From Chryseobacterium gleum (GTDB taxonomy: Bacteria; Bacteroidota; Bacteroidia; Flavobacteriales_D; Crocinitomicaceae): DNA of 64,000 nucleotides. Below are positions 34,959-44,198 of the stretch, one piece after another. A model generated the notes under the pieces. That model ran no database searches. It saw nothing but the letters and a program-made list of their open reading frames with translations, and had not been told where the DNA came from. Made by a program: the position numbers and the translations under genes. Position 1 is the first letter of the stretch, and every line of letters starts with the position of its first letter. The stretch lies in NCBI GenBank assembly GCA_945862165.1, contig CAMAXI010000012.1:1-64000 (forward strand), read 5' to 3'.

Positions 34959-35981
34959 ATGCAACAACCGAAGGTATTAATCATTTATACAGGTGGAACT
35001 ATCGGAATGGTAAATGATCCGAGTTCAGGGACGTTAACTGCATTTAATTTTGATCATTTGTATCAACAGATTCCAGAAATTAAACGTTTAAATGTTCAGT
35101 TAGAAACAATATCCTTCGAAAAACCGGTTGATTCCTCTGAAATGAATCCAACGTATTGGAAGCAAATAGCTGAAATTATTTTTGAGCATTATACTGCTTA
35201 TGATGGTTTCGTTATTCTTCATGGGTCAGATACGATGGCGTATACAGCTTCTGCATTAAGTTATATGCTACAAGGTTTGTCCAAACCTGTAATCCTAACT
35301 GGGTCTCAACTTCCTATTGATGAGATACGTACGGACGGAAGGGAGAATGTACTTACTTCCATTGAGATAGCTGCAGCGAAACACAGTGATGGTTCAAGTA
35401 GAATTAAAGAAGTAGCTATTTATTTTGAGAATAATTTATTCCGTGGTAATCGTACAACAAAAATTTCAGCGAATGCTTTTAAAGCATTTAGTTCACCAAA
35501 TTATCCTCCTTTAGCTACAGCAGGAATTCATATAAATTACCAAAAAGGATTACAAAACGAACAGCAAACATTGCAATTATTCACTGCGCTAGATAATCGA
35601 GTGGCTTTACTTAAAATTTTCCCTGGTTTTAATGCTTCTGTTTATCAAAGTTTGTTTGATATTTCTAAAATTAAGGGAATTATTTTAGAAACTTTTGGCG
35701 CTGGGAACGCTCCAACAGACAAATCGTTTGACGATTTAATTGAACGATATATCGCAGATGGAGGAATTGTATTAAACATCACACAATGTAATAGTGGTTC
35801 AGTCGAACAAGGATTATACCAGACGAGTTCTTTCTTCCAAAAAGTGGGAGTTATTGGCGGTGGCGACATGACAACTGAAGCAGCAGTTTGTAAATTCATG
35901 TATGCTTTAGGAAATAGTTTAAGTCAAGAAGAAGTGAAAAAAATACTAGCGCGAAATATTTCCGGTGAATTAACTATGTAA
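34959..35981 (+). CDS. ansA: Type I L-asparaginase
   Basis: 340 residues, with no signal peptide, so cytoplasmic. It hydrolyses asparagine to aspartate and ammonia. The first catalytic Thr is in TGGTIGMV (Thr14) and the second in ILHGSDTMAYTASAL, with the Lys in ITQCNSGSVEQGLY-containing C-terminal half replaced by a typical type I arrangement. The region ILTGSQLPI and FRGNRTTKI are characteristic. Its start follows TatD by one base. The tRNA-Ser gene follows 54 bases later on the same strand. Confidence 0.93.
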   Translation: MQQPKVLIIYTGGTIGMVNDPSSGTLTAFNFDHLYQQIPEIKRLNVQLETISFEKPVDSSEMNPTYWKQIAEIIFEHYTAYDGFVILHGSDTMAYTASALSYMLQGLSKPVILTGSQLPIDEIRTDGRENVLTSIEIAAAKHSDGSSRIKEVAIYFENNLFRGNRTTKISANAFKAFSSPNYPPLATAGIHINYQKGLQNEQQTLQLFTALDNRVALLKIFPGFNASVYQSLFDISKIKGIILETFGAGNAPTDKSFDDLIERYIADGGIVLNITQCNSGSVEQGLYQTSSFFQKVGVIGGGDMTTEAAVCKFMYALGNSLSQEEVKKILARNISGELTM

Positions 35982-36035
35982 GTCTTTTTTTTTGTACTTT
36001 CGCAGACCAATATTGCATAAGCAATTTATTTTATT

Positions 36036-36123
36036 GGAGAGATGTCCGAGTGGTTTAAGGAGCACGCCTGGAAAGCGTGTATAGGCCGAAAGCTTATCGC
36101 GGGTTCGAATCCCGCTCTCTCCG
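36036..36123 (+). tRNA. tRNA-Ser (GGA)
   Basis: An 88-base class II tRNA. The acceptor stem pairs GGAGAGA with TCTCTCC and the discriminator is G. The anticodon stem is CACGC/GCGTG with loop CTGGAAA, giving anticodon GGA (36070-36072), which reads UCC and UCU. A long variable arm (GCCGAAAGC region) and a GTTCGAATC T-loop follow. The 3' CCA is not encoded and must be added. A TACTTTCG element at 35995-36002 is a possible -7 site. A terminator follows 11 bases later. Confidence 0.96.
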
Positions 36124-36134
36124 CATAGCAAAAA

Positions 36135-36159
36135 AGCCCGATTTAAGTCGGGCTTTTTT
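36135..36159 (+). terminator. Rho-independent terminator after tRNA-Ser
   Basis: AGCCCGA (36135-36141) pairs with TCGGGCT (36148-36154), followed by six T residues. Confidence 0.93.
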
Positions 36160-36229
36160 ATTTATTATCAAGTAGTTAATTTTTTGTATTTTCGGTGCGG
36201 TTGTGGTGTTTTAGCACTGTTTTAGCGCT

Positions 36230-36721
36230 CTATTCCTTTTTTACATTCCCTTCTATTTCAGTTACAATCTTTGCAACCGCAGGACATATCTCCACATTCT
36301 TTGCAGTCAAATCTAAAATTTGAAACATGTTTTTTCGATCCGTATGTGGATATTCTCTACAAGCTAAAGGTCGCACATCATAAATGGAACATTTGTTATC
36401 AGTCCCTAAAAAATAACATGGGGAAGATTTAAGTACAAAATCTCTATCTTCATCTATACGCAAAAATTCATCTTCGAATTTACCAGATTTCATTCCGATA
36501 CTTTTTGAAATTCGGTCGATATCCACTTTTCGAAAAATAGGGCTAGTCGTTTTACAACAATTCGCACAGGATAAACAATCGATTCCTTTAAAAGTTTTTA
36601 CATGCGCAGTATGAAATTGTGTGTCTAATATGCGATTATTTGTTTTTTTTAGACTTACAATTTTCTTTTTTAATGCTGGAAGATTCGCTTTCGCTTCGTC
36701 TAAAATTGCTTGATACTTCAT
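36230..36721 (-). CDS. YkgJ family cysteine-cluster protein
   Basis: 163 residues of the CxxCxxCC type, thought to bind an iron-sulfur cluster or zinc. Cysteines lie in CLSCANCCKTTSP (about residues 49-61) and later in SSPCYFLGTDNKC and IYDVRPLACREYPH. The function is unknown; some members are linked to flagellar modification or nitrogenase in other groups, neither of which applies here. The start shares one base with the stop of hemB (TAATG on the minus strand), so the two are translationally coupled. Confidence 0.92.
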   Translation of the reverse strand: MKYQAILDEAKANLPALKKKIVSLKKTNNRILDTQFHTAHVKTFKGIDCLSCANCCKTTSPIFRKVDIDRISKSIGMKSGKFEDEFLRIDEDRDFVLKSSPCYFLGTDNKCSIYDVRPLACREYPHTDRKNMFQILDLTAKNVEICPAVAKIVTEIEGNVKKE

Positions 36722-37692
36722 TATTTTTTTAATAATGTTGCGTAATCCTTTGCGAAATAGGTCAATATTCCATCCGCACCAGCACGACGAATACTTAATA
36801 ACATCTCAGACATCGTTGCTTCATAATTCAACCAACCATTTTGAGATGCTGCGTAAACCATTGCACATTCTCCACTTACATTGTATGCGGTTATTGGTAC
36901 TGAAAAATTTTCTTTTAAAGAAGCGATTACATCCAAATAACATAGTGCTGGTTTTACCATTAACATATCTGCACCTTCTTGGATATCCAATTCAGCTTCT
37001 ATTAATGCCTCACGACGATTTGCAGGATTCATTTGGTACGTTTTTTTATCCCCTGCCTTTGGTGCAGAATCTAATGCATCGCGAAATGGTCCGTAGAAAG
37101 CACTTGCATACTTTACCGAATACGACATAATACTCACATCTGTAAAATTCGCTTGATCCAAAGCCTCACGGATATATCCAACTCGTCCATCCATCATATC
37201 GGAAGGACCAATAATATCTATACCTGCTTGCGCTTGTGCAATAGACATTTTAGCTAAAATTGGCAAGGTTTCATCGTTGATGATTTTACCATCTCGCACC
37301 AATCCATCATGACCATCCGAAGAATATGGATCCATAGCCACATCACTCATGAGAACAATTTCTGGAAAACGATCCTTTAAAGTTCGTATAACATCTAAAT
37401 AGAAATTATCGGAAGCATAACTGTGGGAAGCGATTACATCTTTCAAGCGTTCTTCTATAGCCGGGAAAAGTACGTAAGTATTTATTCCTAGTTCCAAACA
37501 TTTTTCTACCTCTGGAAGCAACATATCAATACTCCAACGAAAGTTATTTGGCAAAGACTTTATTTCCGACTTTATTCCTTTACCATCTTGCAAAAAAATA
37601 GGATAAATTAAGTTTTCAGCACCTAATTTAGTTTCTTCCACCATTGCTCGAATAGTAGCGTTTTTACGATTTCTACGAGGACGAATTAACAT
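36721..37692 (-). CDS. hemB: Delta-aminolevulinic acid dehydratase (porphobilinogen synthase)
   Basis: 323 residues. HemB condenses two aminolevulinate molecules to porphobilinogen in haem synthesis. The two Schiff-base lysines are Lys194 (SYSVKYASAFYGPF) and Lys247 (MLMVKPALCY), with SDMMDGRVGYIR between. The metal segment reads DVAMDPYSSDGHDG (117-130): the three zinc-binding cysteines of E. coli HemB are replaced by aspartates and others, which is the magnesium-type enzyme. It is the upstream partner of the YkgJ gene by a one-base overlap. Other haem genes are not adjacent. Confidence 0.97.
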   Translation of the reverse strand: MLIRPRRNRKNATIRAMVEETKLGAENLIYPIFLQDGKGIKSEIKSLPNNFRWSIDMLLPEVEKCLELGINTYVLFPAIEERLKDVIASHSYASDNFYLDVIRTLKDRFPEIVLMSDVAMDPYSSDGHDGLVRDGKIINDETLPILAKMSIAQAQAGIDIIGPSDMMDGRVGYIREALDQANFTDVSIMSYSVKYASAFYGPFRDALDSAPKAGDKKTYQMNPANRREALIEAELDIQEGADMLMVKPALCYLDVIASLKENFSVPITAYNVSGECAMVYAASQNGWLNYEATMSEMLLSIRRAGADGILTYFAKDYATLLKK

Positions 37693-37746
37693 ATGCGTAA
37701 AGAGTTAAGAGTGACGAGTGACAAGTGACGTACGAAGTATTCTTTT

Positions 37747-37788
37747 AAAAGACAAAAGACTCTAATAAATTAAAGTCTTTTGTCTTTT
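37747..37788. terminator. Long inverted repeat between hemB and the thiolase gene
   Basis: A perfect 15-base-pair repeat (37747-37761 with 37774-37788) rich in AAAAGAC units, with a T run on the plus strand and a weaker one on the minus strand. It lies between the thiolase stop and the hemB start. It probably ends the thiolase transcript and may be a dispersed repeat element. Confidence 0.6.
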
Positions 37789-37812
37789 TTCTTTTTTTCT
37801 TTTGTCTAAAAA

Positions 37813-38997
37813 CTAATAGATATTTTCAATGATAACTGCAGAAGCACCACCACCACCATTACAGATAGCAGCACCACCGTATTTAGCGTTATTTTGTTTT
37901 AATACATTTACTAAAGTAACTAGTATACGAGATCCAGAGTTACCAAGTGGATGACCTAAAGCTACTGCACCACCGTATATATTTACTTTATCAGGATCTA
38001 AACCTAATATTTTTACGTTCGCTAATCCAACTACCGCAAAAGCTTCGTTGAATTCCCAGAAATTAATATCTTCTTTTTTAAGGTTCGCTTTTTCTAAAGC
38101 TTTATCTACTGCTTTTGCAGGCGCAGTTGTGAACCACTCTGGTGCATGTGCAGCATCTGCATAAGCAACAATTTTAGCAACTGGTTTTAAATTATATTTT
38201 GCTACTGCTTCCGCAGAAGCTAGAACTAAAGCTGAAGCACCATCATTTAATTTAGATGCATTTGCAGCAGTGATTGTACCTTCTTTATCGAAAGCTGGGC
38301 GTAAAGATGGTATCTTGTCTAAAAATACGTTTTTGTATTCTTCATCTTCATTAACGATCAAAGCATCTCCTTTGCGTTGAGGAACAGAAACTGGAACTAC
38401 TTCTTTAGCAAAATGACCATTTTTCCATGCCGCCGCAGATTTTTTATAAGAATCTACCGCAAAAGCATCTTGGTCTTCGCGTGTTAAGTTATATTCTTTT
38501 GCGCATAATTCAGCACAATTACCCATGGGAACTTTGCTGTATACATCTAGTAAACCATCTTTGGTAATACCATCTAACATTAAGATATTACCGAATTTTG
38601 TTCCATTTCTTCCATCTATATAATGTGGTGTTTGAGACATATTCTCCATCCCACCAGCTACAACTAAATCGTTGTCGCCTGCAATAATTGATTGTGCACC
38701 AAGCATTACAGACTTCATTCCAGAAGCACATACTTTATTAATGGTGGTACTTGGAACAGTATTCGACAAACCAGCTTTCAATGCTGCCTGACGCGCAGGA
38801 GCTTGACCAACACCAGCTTGCAATACGTTACCCATAAATACTTCTTGAACATCTGCAGGATTGATTCCAGCTTTTTCAATTGCACCTTTGATTGCTGTTG
38901 CTCCCAAATCAGTAGCGGATACACTTGAAAATGCACCTAAAAAACTCCCAATAGGTGTTCTAGCTGCAGAAACGATATATACTTCTTTTTTGTCCAT
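37813..38997 (-). CDS. Acetyl-CoA C-acetyltransferase (thiolase)
   Basis: 394 residues from the ATG at 38997; an in-frame TTG or ATG 29 codons upstream adds an unlikely hydrophilic leader. The start MDKKEVYIVSAARTPIGSF is typical. The nucleophile Cys90 is in INKVCASGMKS, the second-site His is in GHPLGNSGSR, and the acid Cys is in CNGGGGAS near the C-terminus, with NEAFA in between. It catalyses condensation or cleavage of acetoacetyl-CoA and longer acyl-CoA. No beta-oxidation genes are adjacent. Substrate length cannot be told from this window. Confidence 0.95.
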   Translation of the reverse strand: MDKKEVYIVSAARTPIGSFLGAFSSVSATDLGATAIKGAIEKAGINPADVQEVFMGNVLQAGVGQAPARQAALKAGLSNTVPSTTINKVCASGMKSVMLGAQSIIAGDNDLVVAGGMENMSQTPHYIDGRNGTKFGNILMLDGITKDGLLDVYSKVPMGNCAELCAKEYNLTREDQDAFAVDSYKKSAAAWKNGHFAKEVVPVSVPQRKGDALIVNEDEEYKNVFLDKIPSLRPAFDKEGTITAANASKLNDGASALVLASAEAVAKYNLKPVAKIVAYADAAHAPEWFTTAPAKAVDKALEKANLKKEDINFWEFNEAFAVVGLANVKILGLDPDKVNIYGGAVALGHPLGNSGSRILVTLVNVLKQNNAKYGGAAICNGGGGASAVIIENIY

Positions 38998-39139
38998 AGA
39001 TTCAAATTTTGATGGCACGAATATACTAAGAAAGCGTCTAAAATTAGGGGGACTTTTTGAATTAATACAATTGATTATGAACAATGAAAAGTGCGTAATG
39101 GTTAAAAAATATATACGTAATTAAGAAATAAATAATTAC

Positions 39140-39173
39140 AAAAAAGTCCCTAAAGAAAACCTTAGGGACTTTT
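39140..39173 (-). terminator. Rho-independent terminator after ilvE
   Basis: A 12-base-pair stem (39142-39153 with 39162-39173) with an eight-base loop and T residues at the minus-strand 3' side. It lies 20 bases past the ilvE stop. Confidence 0.88.
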
Positions 39174-39192
39174 GTAACTAGTAATGATTAAA

Positions 39193-40263
39193 TTACGCTT
39201 TTAACAACCAACCAAATTCATCTGGAATAATTCCTGATTTAAGGTCATTCATGTATTTTTCTATTTTTAAAGAGAATTCTCTTGTTTCAATCGCTGGAAT
39301 TATAAAGTCTTCACCTCTAAATCCAATTTTATGAATATGTGCAATTGTTGCTGCTGTTCCTGCACCAAAAACTTCTGTACATGAACCGTCTTTAATTGCA
39401 GTAATCACTTCTTCAACTGTTATTCTGCGTTCTTCAATTTCATAACCCCAAAGTTTAGCAACTTCCAATACACTTCGTTTAGTTATTCCACGTAAAATAG
39501 TATCATTTTCTTCTGTTGGAGAAAGGATTTTGCCATTGATTACAAAAACAATATTCATCGTACCCGACTCTTCTACAAAAGTATGTGTTTTAGCATCTGT
39601 CCATAACAATTGGTGGTATCCTTTTAATTGTCCTTGTTTGGCAGGATATAAAGAAGCACCGTAGTTACCAGCAACTTTTGCTCTACCTACTCCACCTTCA
39701 GCTGCACGTGTATAATGTTCTTCAATTAAAACATTTACTGGTTCGTTGTAATAGGCTCCAACAGGACAAGCGAAAATGATGAATTTATATGTTTCCGAAG
39801 GACGAATTCCTACGAACTCATCAGTTGAGAACATGAAAGGACGGATATATAGCGAATAACCAGGTTTATTTGGAATCCATTCACTCTCAAGTTCTACGAA
39901 TTTACGAACACACTCTACAAAAAGCCCTTCTGGAACAATAGGCATACATAAACGTTCGCACGATTCTATAAATCTTTTAGCATTCATATCCGGTCTAAAA
40001 ATCAACAAATCACCTTCCGCTGATTTGTTTGCTTTCATTCCTTCAAAAACTGATTGACCATAATGAATAGCAGAAGTTGCAGGATGAAAAGAAATTGGTC
40101 CAAAAGGAACGATTTCAGGCTCTTGCCATTCCCCATCATGATACTCCATAACAAGCATGTGATCAGAAAACATTTTTCCAAAAGGAAGGTTTTCCCAATC
40201 TACTTTAGAAATCTTTGATTCAGAAGTTGTGGTAATTTTAAAATTTATTGTTTGTTCTAACAT
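39193..40263 (-). CDS. ilvE: Branched-chain amino acid aminotransferase
   Basis: 356 residues of the class IV PLP fold. It transfers amino groups between branched-chain amino acids and 2-oxoglutarate. The PLP lysine is predicted at 196 in GRAKVAGNYGAS. Family features include FHPATSAIHYGQSVFEGMKA, YIRPFMFSTD, VEESGTMNIVFV and the phosphate-binding FGAGTAATI. It is flanked by terminators and stands apart from the ilv/leu synthesis genes, which are not in this window. It is therefore probably a single-gene transcript. Confidence 0.95.
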   Translation of the reverse strand: MLEQTINFKITTTSESKISKVDWENLPFGKMFSDHMLVMEYHDGEWQEPEIVPFGPISFHPATSAIHYGQSVFEGMKANKSAEGDLLIFRPDMNAKRFIESCERLCMPIVPEGLFVECVRKFVELESEWIPNKPGYSLYIRPFMFSTDEFVGIRPSETYKFIIFACPVGAYYNEPVNVLIEEHYTRAAEGGVGRAKVAGNYGASLYPAKQGQLKGYHQLLWTDAKTHTFVEESGTMNIVFVINGKILSPTEENDTILRGITKRSVLEVAKLWGYEIEERRITVEEVITAIKDGSCTEVFGAGTAATIAHIHKIGFRGEDFIIPAIETREFSLKIEKYMNDLKSGIIPDEFGWLLKA

Positions 40264-40363
40264 AATCTGTGCGTGTTATATTGCGAATATATGAAAATAA
40301 AATAAAAAATATATCCTCTATCCAAAAAAACAACTACCTACCTATCGAATGTTTGTATGAAAT

Positions 40364-41740
40364 TTAATCGTAGGCTACCTCTTCAGAAAGGGTAAATTCT
40401 TTTTCGCTTTTGGCAATAACAATAGATGCCAGACAATTTCCTAATACATTAACACTTGTTCGAGCCATATCCATTAATGCATCAACTGCTAGTATTACAC
40501 TCGCTTTTTCCACTGGAAGTTTTAAATATGCCACAGCTCCAGCAAGGATAACGAATGAAGCACCTCTAACACCAGCAACTCCTTTTGAAGTTAACATGAG
40601 TAATAAACCAATACCGATTTGTTCCGCAATTGATAAATCCTTTCCGCACATTTGTGCAACGAAAATAGTTGCTAATGATAAATATAAGGTTGTTCCATCT
40701 AAATTAAAACTGTATCCTGTTGGAATTACAAATGAAACTACTTTTTTAGAAGCCCCCAATTTCTCCATGTTTTCCATAGCTTTAGGAAGTGCTGCTTCAC
40801 TACTTGCAGTTGCAAATGCCAAAGAAACAGGTTCTGTAACTGCTTTTATAAAACGTTTAATTGGAATTTTAGCCATTAAAGCTATTGGTAATAAAACACA
40901 TGTTATAAAGACAATTAAGGATACGTATAATGTGCCAACTAATTTAAATAAGTTCATTAAAATATCAATCCCAGATTTAGCAACTGTACTTGCTAATGCT
41001 CCAAAGACAGCAAATGGAGCAACATACATTACGATATCCGTAAATTTGAACATCACTTCACTTAAACTTTCGCATCCTTCCAACATTCTATTTTTGTGAG
41101 AAGCATTTGTCAACATGCTTATGGCAACAGCAAAAATGATAGAGAAAATTACAATCTGGAGTACTTCACCCTCTGCTACAGATTTCGCAATATTTTCTGG
41201 GAACATTTCTACCAAATGATCTTTTGCAGGTTGTTTTAATAAATCTTGTGATTTTTCGAGAGCTGCTGCAGTTGTTTCTACTTTTACTCCTTTTCCAGCT
41301 TGACTAATATTGATAGCTAACAATCCTATTAATAAAGCAAATGTTGTGACAATTTCAAAGTAAAGAATACTTTTCAATCCCATTCTACCTAATTGTTTCA
41401 GGTTGCTATGTCCAGCAATACCAATAACCAAGGTCGAGAAAATTAATGGTGCAACTAATGTTTTAATTAAACGTAAAAATATGGTTCCTAATTTACCCAA
41501 ATCTTTCGCGAATTCAGGGAAATCAATCCCTACTTCAATTCCTAATATCATGGAAGTAAAAATCCACAAGGATAATTTACGCTTTTTAAAAGTTACAAAA
41601 GTCACCAATGCCAATACTAAATAACGCATTGATTTATAGATGTAAGGATTCGATATTGGAAGTTTTGATTCAATAAAAAATAATGCACCAAATAATAAAA
41701 AACAGGAAACATACGTGAACATGGACGTAAGAAACTTCAT
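40364..41740 (-). CDS. Dicarboxylate/amino acid:cation symporter (DAACS family)
   Basis: 458 residues, all hydrophobic, with about ten membrane segments including two extra short ones at the start. Family motifs are present: the serine-rich ASSEAALPKAME of re-entrant loop 1, FVIPTGYSFNLDGTTLYLS, and GVRGASFVILAG with the region that binds sodium and substrate. It imports glutamate, aspartate or C4-dicarboxylates with sodium or protons. The ion cannot be told from sequence alone. It stands alone; a TATATTTG promoter element lies 35 bases upstream. Confidence 0.95.
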   Translation of the reverse strand: MKFLTSMFTYVSCFLLFGALFFIESKLPISNPYIYKSMRYLVLALVTFVTFKKRKLSLWIFTSMILGIEVGIDFPEFAKDLGKLGTIFLRLIKTLVAPLIFSTLVIGIAGHSNLKQLGRMGLKSILYFEIVTTFALLIGLLAINISQAGKGVKVETTAAALEKSQDLLKQPAKDHLVEMFPENIAKSVAEGEVLQIVIFSIIFAVAISMLTNASHKNRMLEGCESLSEVMFKFTDIVMYVAPFAVFGALASTVAKSGIDILMNLFKLVGTLYVSLIVFITCVLLPIALMAKIPIKRFIKAVTEPVSLAFATASSEAALPKAMENMEKLGASKKVVSFVIPTGYSFNLDGTTLYLSLATIFVAQMCGKDLSIAEQIGIGLLLMLTSKGVAGVRGASFVILAGAVAYLKLPVEKASVILAVDALMDMARTSVNVLGNCLASIVIAKSEKEFTLSEEVAYD

Positions 41741-41774
41741 AAGTATTTCGTTTAAAATGAATGCAGTAAAGATA

Positions 41775-41809
41775 CAAATATAAAACTTGAAAAAATGGAT
41801 ACATTCAAA
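41775..41809 (-). promoter_or_regulatory. Putative promoter of the DAACS gene
   Basis: On the minus strand TTTG (41809-41806), a 23-base spacer and TATATTTG (41782-41775). The -7 element is a full match but the spacer is longer than the usual 19-21, so the -33 assignment is doubtful. Confidence 0.35.
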
Positions 41810-41877
41810 CTTCTAAAACAAGCTATAAAATAAGATATATTGCTTAATTTTATAATTATAGTATAAAACAAACAAAT

Positions 41878-42990
41878 ATGATACTTCAAATCGGTCGCCT
41901 TAAATTATTCATCATCAGTGTTTTTTTATTATTCCTTTTCTTTTTCGCACCTAATTTACGGATATTAATTATTGGTCAAAAGACAGAAGGAACCGTTTTT
42001 AAACTGAATGCATTTACCGCAGGAGCGCATAATTCACGTGTTAATTTCATTGCAGAAAACACAAAAGAATACCGATTTGAAATAAATTCTAATGTAAAGG
42101 GTACAGCTACGGTTATTTACGACCCGGAAAATCCAGAGGATGCTTACCTTTTTAATTTTATGAATTTTGTATTGGAAAAAATCATATTTATTTTATTAAC
42201 TGCTATTCCAGCTAGTATTTTCGTCTTTTTCTTTTTGAAGAAAAACCAATATTTATTTATTGATTTAAAACGATTTAAATTTAGTAAAGGATTAAAACGA
42301 TGGACTGAGGCTGACGCAGATATATTTAATCATTTAGCAAATCAACCACTTACCTATTCCATTAAACCTTATGAATATGCTTATTTGATCCATTCAGAGG
42401 CGAAATTCACACCTAAACTAATTGCAGTAACCTTACAATATTTATATGTAAATAACTACATTGAAATTACGATGAAATTAGTTCAAGTTAACAAAACGGA
42501 TGACAAACAAAAACCAAGACCTTTTGTTCAGTTAGGATCCAATTATACGCCTGCACAAAATTTTTCGATCATTGAAAAAGAACTATTATCGATTTTTTCT
42601 TCAAATACCAGTTTGCGTTTACATGAAATTAGAATGAAGCTACAACAAAAATTTGGTCCAAACTTTGAAAAGTTGCACACAGAAATAATTAAGCCATTTT
42701 TTGAAAATTCAGTATTATTCAATCAAGGCAAACCTAATGAATTAGGAAAACAAGTATTATCTGAAGTGAATGCACGTATCCTATTTATTGAAAAACATGT
42801 GGATGATTTAAGTAATGATTATTTAATTGAGTTATCTAAATTATTAAGTAATTTAAATGATTGTTGGTTGTTTATTCCAACAGAAACGCTTGATAAAATT
42901 AAAATAGCATTGCTTTTAAGAAAAGATGAAATATCACCTGAAATTTTCACCAAGTTTACTTCTTCCTATAAAACAATCACTATTAATTAG
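41878..42990 (+). CDS. DUF3592-like membrane protein with helical C-terminus
   Basis: 370 residues. The first membrane helix (LFIISVFLLFLFFFA, ~10-25) and the second (IIFILLTAIPASIFVFFF, ~102-120) enclose a short beta domain resembling DUF3592 (TEGTVFKLNAFTAGAH and TVIYDPENPEDAYLF). After residue ~135 comes a cytoplasmic helical region with segments (SIIEKELLSIFSSNTSLRLHE) like the winged-helix or HTH regions of DUF2207-like proteins, though I cannot assign a family. It is transcribed alone between convergent and divergent neighbours. The function is unknown. Confidence 0.6.
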   Translation: MILQIGRLKLFIISVFLLFLFFFAPNLRILIIGQKTEGTVFKLNAFTAGAHNSRVNFIAENTKEYRFEINSNVKGTATVIYDPENPEDAYLFNFMNFVLEKIIFILLTAIPASIFVFFFLKKNQYLFIDLKRFKFSKGLKRWTEADADIFNHLANQPLTYSIKPYEYAYLIHSEAKFTPKLIAVTLQYLYVNNYIEITMKLVQVNKTDDKQKPRPFVQLGSNYTPAQNFSIIEKELLSIFSSNTSLRLHEIRMKLQQKFGPNFEKLHTEIIKPFFENSVLFNQGKPNELGKQVLSEVNARILFIEKHVDDLSNDYLIELSKLLSNLNDCWLFIPTETLDKIKIALLLRKDEISPEIFTKFTSSYKTITIN

Positions 42991-43028
42991 TAATCATTTT
43001 TTCACTTTTTTAAAGAATAAATTTTAAA

Positions 43029-44198
43029 CTAAAAAGCTTCCTCACTTTTTTTTTTCAATATTTTTTTTTGTTCGGAAGATATTTTCAGACTTTTATTTCC
43101 ATTGATATTAATGTATTTTAAATTTGGCATTGTCCAAAGTTCATTTGGTATTTCTTTTAATTTATTTGCTTGTACATCCAAACGCGTGAGATTAATAATT
43201 TCAGTGAGTTGTTTAGGGATTGTTAACAATTGATTATCATTTATGTAGAGTTCTTTTAAGTCTGTTAAATTCGATATATTTTCAGGAATATCTCCAATTT
43301 TATTATATCCTAGATTTAAAATTTCCAAATTGAAAAGTCGTGTTATAACTTCCGGGAAAACAGGCATTTCTAGAAATGTCATATCCAACTCTTTTAAAGC
43401 GGTTAATTGTGAAAAATTTTCATCTAGTTTCATCAGAGGATTAAAACTTAAATTTAAATACACCAAAGCATTCAATTTGGAGATCTCTTTTGACAATTCT
43501 TTAATACCATTTTCTTGTAAATCTAATCGCGTAAGATTTTTTAATTCACCGATGGAAGCAGGAATTACAAATAGTTTATTCCTTGCTAAATTGAGTGTTT
43601 TTAAACTTAAAATAACTGAAATATTATTTGGATATAGAATAAATCGATTGATAGAAAGATCTAATCCTTCTAATTTAGAAAGAATCGAAATAGATTCTGG
43701 TAAAAATGAGATTTTATTGTTACTGGCTTCCAACCAAAATAAATTTGAAATATTACCAATGTTTTCTGGAAGCGCTGAAATTTTATTAATTGAAATATCT
43801 AATTCTTTTAAATTTTTAAGTTCGCAAATGGAATTTGGAAGTGCTATTAATTGGTTATGGCTAATATTTAACGTTCTTAATTTGATTAATTTACCAATAG
43901 ATTCAGGGAGTTTAGTAATGTTGTTATTTGAAGCATGTAGGTAATTAAGTTTCACTAATTTCCCAATCGTTTCAGGTAAATTAGTCAATCGATTATGTGC
44001 AACATTTAATTCCTCTAGGTTTGTTAATTGCGCTACTACATCTGGTAATTTTTTAAGTTTTGCATAACTTAAATCGAGTTTGTAAACATTTAATGGGTTT
44101 TTTAAAGCGTCATTGAGATCTGTATATACTTTTTCTCTTTGCGTAAAACAAATACTGCAAATACTAATAAAAAAAATTAGGAGACCACTTTTATTCAT
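43029..44198 (-). CDS. Secreted leucine-rich repeat protein
   Basis: 389 residues with a signal peptide (MNKSGLLIFFISICSICFT). From residue ~38 to ~375 there are about 14 leucine-rich repeats of 23 residues, with the pattern LxxLxxLxxLxISxNxLxxLPxxI (for example LTNLEELNVAHNRLTNLPE). This is the common bacterial form that makes a curved binding surface. A Lys/Glu-rich tail ends the protein. It overlaps the MFS gene by four bases (ATGA), so it is the last gene of that minus-strand transcript. Its ligand is unknown. Confidence 0.9.
   Translation of the reverse strand: MNKSGLLIFFISICSICFTQREKVYTDLNDALKNPLNVYKLDLSYAKLKKLPDVVAQLTNLEELNVAHNRLTNLPETIGKLVKLNYLHASNNNITKLPESIGKLIKLRTLNISHNQLIALPNSICELKNLKELDISINKISALPENIGNISNLFWLEASNNKISFLPESISILSKLEGLDLSINRFILYPNNISVILSLKTLNLARNKLFVIPASIGELKNLTRLDLQENGIKELSKEISKLNALVYLNLSFNPLMKLDENFSQLTALKELDMTFLEMPVFPEVITRLFNLEILNLGYNKIGDIPENISNLTDLKELYINDNQLLTIPKQLTEIINLTRLDVQANKLKEIPNELWTMPNLKYININGNKSLKISSEQKKILKKKSEEAF

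Noticed and set aside
38998-39084. 29-residue N-terminal extension of the thiolase
   Set aside because: Thiolases start at the MDKKEVYIVSAARTP-type motif; the extension is not conserved-looking.
40410-41099. 229-codon open frame on the plus strand within the symporter gene
   Set aside because: It is the antisense of a well-supported membrane protein; the translation is low-complexity and matches no family.
43330-43944. 204-codon plus-strand frame inside the LRR gene
   Set aside because: An antisense shadow created by the regular repeat codons of the LRR protein.
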